Made by a program: the position numbers and the translations under genes
The notes under the pieces: generated by a model
The model's database searches: none
Told to the model about the DNA's origin: nothing
What the model saw: only the letters and a program-made list of their open reading frames with translations
Part shown: piece after piece, positions 19,347 through 28,644 of the stretch
Position numbering within the stretch: the first letter of the stretch is position 1
Layout: each line of letters begins with the position of its first letter
From: Diacronema lutheri
Lineage: Eukaryota > Haptophyta > Pavlovophyceae > Pavlovales > Pavlovaceae
DNA length: 64,000 nt
NCBI GenBank assembly: GCA_019448385.1
Contig: JAGTXO010000007.1
Location: 186,001 to 250,000 of the forward strand
Direction: 5' to 3'

Positions 19347-20979
19347 ATGGTGTCGGCCCGACGCAGTTTTGGTCGCGATCCGAACTGCACGCGCGGCCGG
19401 ATCAGCTTCGCGCACGCGTGCGTGATTGCGCTCATGTGCGCGCTCGGCACGTCGCTCCACGGCCCTACCAACCTCAGTGTGCACGCCCACTTCGCCAAGA
19501 CGTGCGCCTTTGGTGGGCTCGCCGCGCTTACGGGATGCGCGCGGCTCAAGGTGCGCGCTCGCGAGGCTGGCGCCGCGTTGTGCCGAGCTGAGCCGCATCA
19601 CCTCGTGCCCGGTTGTGTGCGAACCGTTGTTTCCTCCCATCCGCCTTCTGCGTACAGGCGCTGCTCATCGTGTTCGTCTCGATGGCCGACCCGTGCGCAG
19701 CGGAAGCGATGCGCGCTGGGGCCGGCGGCCAAAGCGTCGGCGCGCACGGCGGCGAGTGCGCATCGTCCGGAGGACTGGGCTCGACGCTGCTCCATCTCCG
19801 CGGCGAGGCTTACACGCTGCTCTCCGAGCGCCCCGTCGTCGGCGCGCTCATCGGCACATCCTTTGGTTGGCTCATGACGGCGCTCGGCGCAGGCGCCGTC
19901 ATTCTCGTGAAGCACCGCGCGATCGAGGCGTACGTGCAGCAGGTGCTCGACTTCATGCTCGGCGTTGCGGCGGGCGTGATGATCGCCGCGTCGTACTGGT
20001 CGCTCCTCGCGCCCGCCCTCGCCTACGCCGAGGAGGACGGCTACGGCGCCTTGGCGTGCGTGCCGGTTGCAGTTGGCTTTCTGTCGGGCGGGGCGCTCCT
20101 CCGGCTCGCAGACGCTGCGCTCGCGCGGTGCGGCGCGCAGCTCGAGGGGCTCGATTTGTACAAGGCGGCAATCGCCGCGCCGCCGGCCGGCGGACCGCGC
20201 GCGCTCGCGCAGCGCACGCCCTCGCCGCCAGCCGCACTTGGTCCGGCGGAAGAGTCCGGGAAGCGCAGGGGCGCCGGACCGCACGTTGGCGTGCGCGGCG
20301 CGGCGCGCTCGGCGGCCGCGGCGCCGGCCGGCTCGGCGTTGGCGAGCGCGCCGGTGCAAGGCGGTGCGGAGCGCGCGCAGTCGGCGCAGCTGCGCGTGCG
20401 CCGCATGCTTCAATTGATCATCGCGATCACCGCGCACAACGCGCCCGAGGGCCTCGCGGTCGGCGTCGCATTTGGTGCCATCGGCCAACGCAAGGGCGAG
20501 GCGAGGGCGGCCGGGCTGGGCGGCGCGATCTCGCTCGCGCTTGGCATCGGCATCCGTGCGCGCCGTGCGCCCACGCGCGCCTCGCGTAGACACAGCGCCA
20601 CGCGCGCTGCGCGCGCCACGCTCACGCCGGGCGCACTCGGCCTGTGCCGTGCGCGCTGTCCGGCGCAGAGAACTTTCCGGAGGGCCTCGCGGTCTCGCTC
20701 CCGCTCGCGCGCGAGGGCGTGCCCCTGCGCACGGCCTTTGCGTATGGCCAGCTCTCCGGCGCAGTCGAGCCCTTCTTCGGCCTGCTCGGCGCCCTGTTTG
20801 TCTCAAGCTGCCGTCCGCTCCTCCCTTTTACGATGGCGCTCGCAGCGGGCGCGATGATCTTTGTCGTCGCCGATTCGCTCATCCCGCAGATGCACGAGCA
20901 CGGCAATCGCGCGCTCGCGACGCAGGGGCTGATGCTCGGCTTCGCGACGATGATGGTGCTCGACGTTGCCCTCGGCTAG
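19347..20979 (+). CDS. ZIP-family zinc transporter (ZIP11/ZTP29-like)
   Basis: Three exons: 19347-19550, 19658-20555 and 20669-20979; predicted 470 residues. ZIP proteins move zinc and related divalent metals into the cytosol from outside or from organelles. The two metal-site helices are plain: HNAPEGLAVGVAFG (about residue 326) and, across the phase-1 intron, GIGIQNFPEGLAVSLPL (about residue 365). The codon split C|AG restores the conserved Gln of ZIP11-type proteins. A long Ala/Arg-rich cytoplasmic loop separates helices 3 and 4. Helix GWLMTALGAGAVILV and the C-terminal pair (FTMALAAGAMIFVVADSL, GLMLGFATMMVLDVAL) fit eight-helix topology. Exon 1 adds an N-terminal extension not typical of ZIP11; translation could instead start at ATG 19682. 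Confidence 0.9.
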
Positions 20980-21057
20980 GCGCCGGACTCGGAGGCGAGA
21001 TTTTTTTTTGGTCTTTTCGTTTTTTCTTTTTCTTTTTTATGGCGCTCGATGTGGCGC
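20980..21057. other. T-rich 3' junction between convergent genes
   Basis: Only 78 bp separate the stop codons of the ZIP transporter and WDR12. The middle is an exceptional T-rich tract in this GC-rich genome, a likely shared 3'-end and polyadenylation zone for at least one of the two transcripts. No polyadenylation motif stands out. Confidence 0.5.
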
Positions 21058-21409
21058 TTACTGCTCAGTGTGCGCGGTGGCGTGGACGAGCAGCCTACAA
21101 TCAGCACCACCGCTCAGGATCGCGCGCCCGTCCTTGCCGCCCCATGCCGCGCACAGCACCTTGGCCGCGCCATGCGCGCCGAGCGTGTGGAGCGGCAGCT
21201 TGCCGCGGATGTCCCAGACCTTGAGGCAGCCATCGTGCGAGGCCGAGAGCAGCCGGTACGGCGAAGCGGGCGCGAACGCGAGCGCGCTCACCCAGCGCGT
21301 GTGCGAGAGCAGACGAGCCGCCGCCGCCTCGCTCGGCCGCGCGCGCGCGTCCCACAGCTGCACCAGGCCATTGTCGTGGCCCGTCGCCGCGAGCAGCGCG
21401 CCAGTCGCA

Positions 21410-21443
<34 letters not shown>

Positions 21444-23638
21444 GCACGTCGCTCGAGAGTGCGAGAGCCTGAACCCCTTTAAGCCCGCCGACCGTGTGCG
21501 AGCTCTGCGCCGTCGCCGCGTCCCACGAGCGCACCGTGCCGTCCATAGATGCGGAGACGACGAGAGAGATGCCCGCCCAAGCGACGCCCGTTACTGCCTG
21601 CGAGTGGCCGCGCAAGATCGAGCGCGGCGCGAGCCGCTCAGCCGGTGGCGGTGGTGGCGGCGGCGGTGGAGGTGGCGCAACGGCGGCCCCTTTGCGCCGC
21701 TTCGCCTTGCCGCCGCCAAGGCTGTCGCCGCCCTCGTCGACGGGTGTGGCCGCCGCCAAGTCCGCCGCGGTGGCGTCTGCCGCGTCCGCCGCATCCATTG
21801 CAGCCGCCACGGACCACAGGCGCACGGCGCCATCGTGCGAGCCGCTCGCGAGCTGCGCGAGGGGGAGTGGGGGATGGGAGGAGGGCGGATGCGCGTGTGG
21901 GCGATGTCAGACGGTGAGCGGGCAAAGATGGCGTCAGACCCGTATACGCGAAGGCCGCACAGCCCTCACACGCACGCGACCGGCGCACCGTCACGGCCCC
22001 TGCCATCGCCGGCGTGCACGCGCGGCCGCGGCCCCTGCCATCGCCAAGTGCACGCGCGGCCGCGGCCTTTGCGAGCGCCAAGTGCACGCGCGGCCGCGGC
22101 CCCTGCCATCGCCAAGTGCACGCGCGGCCGCGGCCCCTGCCATCGCCAAGTGCACGCGCGGCCGCGGCCTTTGCGAGCGCCAAGTGCACGCGCGGCCGCG
22201 GCCCCTGCGAGCGCCAAGTGCACGCGCGGCCGCGGCCCCTGCGAGCGCCAAGTGCACGCGCGGCCGCGGCCCCTGCGAGCGCCAAGTGCACGCGCGGCCG
22301 CGGCCCCTGCCATCGCCAAGTGCACGCGCGGCCGCGGCCCCTGCGAGCGCCAAGTGCACGCGCGGCCGCGGCCCCTGCGAGCGCCAAGTGCACGCGCGGC
22401 CGCGGCCCCTGCGAGCGCCAAGTGCACGCGCGGCCGCGGCCCCTGCCATCGCCAAGTGCACGCGCGGCCGCGGCCCCTGCGAGCGCCAAGTGCACGCGCG
22501 GCCGCGGCCCCTGCGAGCGCCAAGTGCACGCGCGGCCGCGGCCCCTGCCATCGCCAAGTGCACGCGCGGCCGCGGCCCCTGCGAGCGCCAAGCGGCCCAG
22601 CCCCGCCAGCGATGCGCGCAGCGTGCGCCGCAGCGTACCCATGCGTCCTCCGACTCGTCCGAGCCGGCCGCCGCGATGGCTTCCACAGAGCCGTCGTGAC
22701 CGACGCACACACCCGCGCACACGCCCACGCCTGCCGCGCCACCCTCCGCGCGCAAGCGGCCGCGCCACAAGCGCAGGCTGCCGTCGAGTGCACCCACAGC
22801 GACGAAGACAGCACCCTCGCGCGGTGCGCCAATGATCGTCGCCGCCTTGATGGCCGAGGCAGCGGCGCCCGCGGGCGGCGCGAGCTCGCACAGCGCACTG
22901 CCAGTCTGGTCGTGACCGTCCTCGTTGGCGGCCAAGGCTTGGGCTGCGGCCGAGGCTGCGGGCGGCGCGAAGACGCGCGCCACGCCGTCGTAGCAGCCGG
23001 TCACGACCAGACTGGCCGAGCGGCGCGCGTGGGAGGTGCGAAGGCGGCGGTGCGCGCCTCGTGTGCGTGAGCGCACGCGCCCGCCAAGCGCACGCGCGCC
23101 CGCCCGAGAGACGAGGCACGACAGTGGGATGGCTGGCCCCATTCCAACGCACGCACCCGTCGGCCAATCGGCTGGAGAGCGCGGAGATCCAGTCTGGCTG
23201 CTCCTGCTGCGAAGTAAGCTCGGGCTCGCCGACGAGCGGAAAGTAGCGCAGCTCGAGGGTAGCTTCCTGCAGGCGGGAAAGGCGCGGATCGGGGGAGATC
23301 GGGGAATGGGACGCGTGGGCGGAACGAGCAGTGGGCCTAGAGCGAGAGCGGGGCAGCCCATGGTCCAGATCTGCAGCCGTGCGCGCGCGCGACGCGCGGC
23401 CACGCACCCCGCTCAGCGCGCGCAGCTGCATGAACTTGCGCAGAGACGTGCGGAGCAGCTCGCCGCCCGCGAGAAAGTCGAAGGGCACTGGCCGCGCCGG
23501 GCGGAGGAGGTGGTTGACGAGCTCGGAGAGGCCGTAGCGCGTGAGCCGGGCGGGTAGCTCGAGAGGCTCGTCATTCACCGCATATTCGTCCACCTCCGAC
23601 ACGAAGCGCACGATCACCTGCTCCTCCGCGCCTGCCAT
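21058..23638 (-). CDS. WDR12: ribosome biogenesis protein WDR12/Ytm1
   Basis: Four exons: 23638-23408, 23266-23157, 23011-22639 and 21852-21058, all joins phase-consistent, 502 residues. WDR12/Ytm1 works with Nop7/PES1 and Erb1/BOP1 in 60S subunit maturation. The N-terminal NLE domain, which binds the Rea1/Midasin MIDAS domain, is clear: VIVRFVSEVDEYAV, ELPARLTRYGLSELVNHLL, FDFLAGGELLRTSL. WD repeats follow: QPDWISALSSRLADG/LVVTGCYDGVARVF, VGALDGSLRLWRG, LASGSHDGAVRLW, ILRGHSQAVTGVAW, DNGLVQLWDARARPSE, LLSASHDGCLKVWDIRGKLPLHTL and GGADCRLLVH. The usual low-complexity loop between blades is expanded with Gly and Pro runs. Intron 3 (786 nt) is mostly a 34-bp minisatellite. Longer than human WDR12 (about 420) because of these loops. 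Confidence 0.95.
22014..22592. repeat. 34-bp minisatellite, about 17 copies, in WDR12 intron 3
   Basis: Uninterrupted tandem array with a 34-bp period. Each unit contains a GCGGCCGCGGCC palindrome core. Two main unit types differ at about four bases (GCCATCGCC versus GCGAGCGCC), plus a third variant with CCTTTG, and they are interspersed rather than blocked. The array holds no stop codon in several frames and so creates spurious long open frames on both strands. Confidence 0.97.
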
Positions 23639-23797
23639 CGCCACTGCGCCGATGGCGACGAGGGCGTCCGCGTGGGGCGGAAAATGGAGGAACGGAGGCA
23701 GAAAAATCTGAAATCCGTTTCCGCGGCTGGAGATCAACTCGATGGCTGCATCGAGTTGAACTCGATGGCTGCGTCGAGTTGAGCTTGCGGGGTTTGG

Positions 23798-25432
23798 ATG
23801 GAGCTCCCAACGCATCCCGCCTCGGATGTGGGCGCGGTCGCGTCGTGGCTGACCACATCCAACTTTGCGCCCAGGTCGCCACCTCGCCCGGTCACCGCGC
23901 CCGATCGCGGCCAGGGAACGCGCGCGCGCGCCTTTGCGAGCGGCTTCGCCGGCGCGCGAACGGCATCGCTGCGCGCGGCATACAGCGGCTCGGAGGGCAA
24001 GCGACGGCCGCTCACCGCGCAATCGCTGTCGTCCTTTGGCGCGTCAGCACGCGGCCACCGCGCCGCCGCGCCGCTGTGGACATCGCGTCCATCGTCGCCG
24101 CTGAGCCATGCGCCGTCGTCGCCGGCCGGGCTCGGCGCGACGGCGGGCGAGCTCGGCGGCCCGCGCCGTACGCCGCGCAGCGCGCCGCGCAGCGCGCCGC
24201 GCAGCGCGCCGGGCAGCGTTCCTTCCGCCGCCGCCGCGCTGCACAGCAGCGCCTCGCCCGGCGGGGGCCGCCTCCGAGACTTTGCCCACGCGCACTACGA
24301 CGACGTCGACGTGGCGGACGCGTGGACGCCCGTGCGGCCGCGCTCGCCGCCGCGCACCGCGCCAGAGCCGCTCGGCAGACGCTCCACCTTCGACTCGGGC
24401 GCGCACATGGCCGCGAGCGCACGCACGCTGGGCAGCACGTTCAGCTCGGAGGGCGAGGTGTTGCACCACGCGCGCCATGTCTACCTCGCCTCTTCGGTGG
24501 GCCATGCGCTGCTCGTGCGCGCGCGTTCCCCGCCGTCCAACTCCGCGGTAGACACGCTGCGCGTCTACCCGCCAACGCGCCCGTCCAACCGCTCCGAGGC
24601 GCAACGGCTGCTCACGCTCTTCGAGCGCGCGACCGACCCCACGCACCTCGAGCTCTCTCACGACCCCATCATAGATGCGCTCGACACGTGCGAGCGCGCC
24701 CTCGCCGAGGTCTGTCGGCAGGTGCGCGAGCCGCGCGCGCAGCGCGTAGGTGGGCGCGCGCGCCGCTGGCAAGCGCGCGCGCCGCTGGCGAGCGCGCGCG
24801 CCGCTGGCGAGCGCGCGGTCGCGGCGCTGTGCGGCATGTGCGGGCTTGCCGCGAGTGTCCGGCTGCGCACACCATCGAGAGCGCCCTTATCCGGCTGTGC
24901 TGACTTGCCCTTGTCCGGCTGTGCTGACTTGCCCTTGTCCGGCTGTGCGTGCACGCCACCATGTGCACCCCTCCACTCCCCCCCCCCCCCCCCCCACCCC
25001 GGAACGCCGACCGCTGTGCGCGTGCGGCAGGAGATCTTGCACTGTGCGCAGCGTGGCGGGCTTCTCAGTCGGCTAAGCACAGACTGCGCGCGCGGCGCGG
25101 CGCGCACGGCCAAGCAGCGCGCGGCCGCGCGGATCCGCTCCGCCGAGTTCGAGCACGCGCGGCTGGGCGCCATGGCCGCCCGGCTGCACGCGGACCTCGA
25201 GACGATTGGCGCGTCGGCGCGCTCGCTCGTTCGCCAGGCCGAGGAGGCGCGCCAGCTGTCGGTGCTGCACAAACTGGGCCTCTCGCAACAGAGCGAGGAT
25301 TTCAAATGGATCAAGCGTGCGCGCGCGCGTGTGCTGCCCGCCACTGAGCCTTTGTGTGCTTTCATCATCCCCTGCCTCACCCACTCCTGCAACCCTTCCC
25401 CACCTACCCCCGTGTGCTTTCATCATCCCCTG

Positions 25433-25464
<32 letters not shown>

Positions 25465-28400
25465 CCCCCTCCGCAGGCGTCATCTCGCGCATTGACGGGC
25501 TGCCGGCCGCGAACAGAGAGGCGGCGGTGAGCGCGCTGCTGCTGCACGACGGCGCGCCGCTCGACGAGGCGCTCGCCGTGCTCGCCACGCGCATCTCTCA
25601 CTTCTCGTGCGACGTGCGCTGCCTGCTGCTGCACGCACGCTCTACCGACGTGCCCGCGCTCGAAACCTTCCAAATCGTCTGGCCCATCTTCATGCGCGCG
25701 GGCAGCTGGCGCGCGCTGCTCGAGCGGATGGTCGGATCCGACGACGGCCATCGCCTCGCGCAGGCAACGTATCGCGCGTGGAACGCGGCCGCATCGCGCG
25801 AGACCACCAGCCGGTACGCGGTCGAGACGGCGCTCAAGCTCAGCCACGCAACGCGTGTGCGCGTCTTTGCGGCGATCGGTGCAACTCCGCGTGCGCGCGA
25901 GGCGCAACTGCTCCAACCGATGATCGATGAAGCGGAGGACAGCGCAGATGAGGTGCGTCGCCTTGTGCCCGTCAATCCGCGCCGCACCGCGTTGCGCTTG
26001 CACGCCGCGCTCGTGACCTGACGCGCGCGCACGCTGCTGCCCCCCCCCCCCCCCCCCCCCCACACACACACATTCTCGCCCCTTCCTCTAGTCGATGGCC
26101 GGTTTGGTGCTCGAGACACCCGAGGCCGAGGCGCCCCGCAGCCGCGACGAGGATCGCACCACCGAGGAGCGCGGCACACAGACCGACAAGGTGCTCGCGC
26201 CGCACCCCGACACGCACGGCACGCACGCCGCCGAGCCGGCGCGAGGCGCCGACGCCGTCGCCGTCGTTGCCGAGCGCGCGTCGTCGGATTCGTCAGCGCA
26301 CTCGCCCTCCCGCGCGCCCGACACCGTCGCCGGCGTTGACGGCGACCGTGTCGCAGCGGAGGGTGTGGTGCGCGGCGCGCCGGGCGCGGCGGCGCAGCGC
26401 GGCGTGGCGCGGCGCGGCGCGCACAGCCCGTGGACGGCATGGACTGCAACGCTCTCCGCGTCGTTCGAGCTGCTCGCGTTGCCGCTCCTCCTGCGGCAGA
26501 TCGCGCTCGTCTACGCGGCAAGACTCGCGGTGGGTCGCATGGAGCGCAGCCACGCGCACGCAGCCGCAACGGCGCCGAGGGCAGCGGCGACGCGCGCGCG
26601 TTGCGCGTCGCGAGCGTCGCGCGCTCTGCGCAGTGACGCAGCGCTCACGCGCGCGCGCGCCATTGGCCGCGCCCGCCGCTTTGTTGCGCCACCGCGCTCT
26701 GCTCAGGCGTTCGGCGCTGCGCACGCGTCGCGCGGCCGGGGCGGGCAGCTCGCGCCTCGCTTGATGCTCTTTGTCGATTGGATGCGCGTGCACCAGCTCA
26801 CGCTGCATGGCGTCAAATCAAAGGCGGCGCGCGCGCTGCGCGACATGGTCGAATCGGCGCGCGCGCACGCACCTTACTCCATGCGCGCGCGCACCTTTGC
26901 CGCGCTGTGCGGAGTGGCGACGACGGCACACGCGGCACCGGCGATGGGCGTAGACGCGGCGCGCGCGAGCGACGGCGGCGTCGGCCGCACGAGCGGCGCG
27001 TCCACGCGCGCCAATGTCGCCAATTTGTCCGAGCACCGCACGCGGTTTTTCTTCCGGCTGCTGCGAGAGCTCTTCGCCAACCGTCGACTGAACGCTGGCT
27101 CTACGCATGAGACGGCCATGCTCGCGCATCAGCTTGCCGTGCCAGACGGCGAGCTGCTCGTGCCCAACTACCCGGCGATGCCCGTCACGCGCGCCATCTG
27201 CTCGCAGCCCGAGCTCGCGGATTTGGCGGACGTGCTCGCCGACACGATCGAGCGCGCGTCTTCGCCGCACCTCGTCGACGGGCGCGTGCTTGGCGCGCAG
27301 GTGGATGCTGACGTTGCGCTCGACGCGGCGATGGGCGCGTACGACCAGGCGGCGAGCGTGCGCGCGCGCGCGCGGCGCCTGCGCGCAGCGCGCGCAGCGC
27401 TGCCGCACGCCGCGTGCCGCGCGCCGCGCGCCAAGGCACGCGCCCCTCGCCGCGTGCCGCGTGCGTGCGTGGCGCAGGGCCAACGCGACTACCTGTGGCG
27501 CATGTTCGACGCGTACGACCAGAACAGGGACGGCGTGCTCTCGCTCGAGGAGTTTGGCGAGCTGTGCGCCGCGCTGTACCCTCAGATGCCAAAGTCGCAC
27601 GTACGCGCCGCGCCCGCTGCCCGCCGCGCGCGCTGGCCCCGCCGCCCAGCGCAGCGCAGCCCACGCGAGCGCAGCTCGAGGCGATGCGAGAGGGCACACG
27701 CTGCTCAGCTCGGCCCCCCCCTGTCCGCAGCGCAGCGCAGCCCACGCGAGCGCAGCTCGAGGCGATGCGAGAGGGCACACGCTGCTCAGCTCGGCCCCCC
27801 CCTGTCCGCAGCGCAGCGTAGCCCACGCGAGCGCAGCTCGAGGCGATGCGAGAGGGCACACGCTGCTCAGCTCGGCCCCCCTCCCTGTCCGCAGCGCAGC
27901 GCAGCCCACGCGAGCGCAGCTCGAGGCGATGCGAGAGGGCACACGCTGCTCAGCTCGGCCCCCCCCTGTCCGCAGCGCAGCGCAGCCCACGCGAGCTCAT
28001 CGCCCCCCCTGTCCGCGCCTCCGCCCTGCGCGCGTGTGCACAGGTCGAGCTTCTCTTCGTGCAGACACAGCACGCATCCGTCGAAATCGACGTCAACGCG
28101 GGCGACACGCTCCTTCCCGCCGCGTTCGTGCACACGTTCCTGCACTCGCCGCTCGTGCCCGCTCCCGCCGAGCGCGATGAGGTTGCGCTTGCGCTCAAGG
28201 TCGCCGAGAAGCGGTCACGCCGCTCGATCATGCTCGACTCGGCAAGCGCGCGCGACCTCGCAAGCGCGGCCGCGCGAACGCAGCCGCTTCTCCCCGTGCC
28301 CGTGCCCGTCGGCGCACTCGAGGCGGTGTGGGATGATGCGGAGGAGCATGATGATGCCGACAGGTTGGTCGACGGGCACGCGCCTGCGCCTGCGGTCAGC

Positions 28401-28517
28401 GTCGACGCCGGAGCAAAGCGCACCGGCGGCCAGACGGACGATCAGCCGATGCCAGTGCGAGAGCGCGCGGCCGTCGGCGCCAGCGCCGGCGCCGACGCCG
28501 GCGCCGTCTCAAACTGA
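23798..28517 (+). CDS. axoneme-type protein with a p33/TSNAXIP1-like motif and an EF hand
   Basis: Seven exons by phase analysis: 23798-24721, 25031-25316, 25477-26012, 26092-26529, 26707-27357, 27478-27600 and 28044-28517; about 1,143 residues. The N-terminus is disordered. A block across the first join (IDALDTCERALAEVCRQ then EILHCAQRGGLLSRL) resembles the Cys-x-x-Arg-Gly-x-Leu-Leu motif of axonemal dynein light chain p33 and TSNAXIP1-type flagellar proteins. Exons 2-3 are helical. Exon 4 has SRDEDRTTEERGTQTDK. Exon 6 holds a canonical EF-hand loop, DQNRDGVLSLEE, so Ca2+ binding is likely. Introns 26530-26706 and 27358-27477 are multiples of three without stops, so retention cannot be told from sequence. 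Assignment to the flagellum is inference. Confidence 0.65.
27640..27992. repeat. 81-bp tandem repeat, about 4.3 copies, in an intron
   Basis: Period 81 bp (one interval of 83 through extra pyrimidines), each unit containing CCCACGCGAGCGCAGCTCGA and ending in a C7 tract. It fills most of the 443-nt intron 27601-28043 of the axoneme-type gene. One unit differs by a single base (GCGTAGCCC). Confidence 0.95.
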
Positions 28518-28644
28518 GACTGGATTCCAAAAGCCAACAGCTTGATTACTTGATCGACGACATTGGTGGCTACTCAATCCCCCCGCAGCAGCTGGGTGCT
28601 GTAATTAATATCTCGAGATCGCCTTTCATCACAGGTTCGAGGCC

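Noticed and set aside
22014-22592. Array of 34-bp repeats resembling a CRISPR array
   Set aside because: Units are directly adjacent without unique spacers, the surroundings are eukaryotic, and the array lies inside a well-defined WDR12 intron.
21494-22699. Open frames of 270-800 residues through the 34-bp array on both strands
   Set aside because: Translated repeat only; the minus-strand exons on either side encode conserved WDR12 blades.
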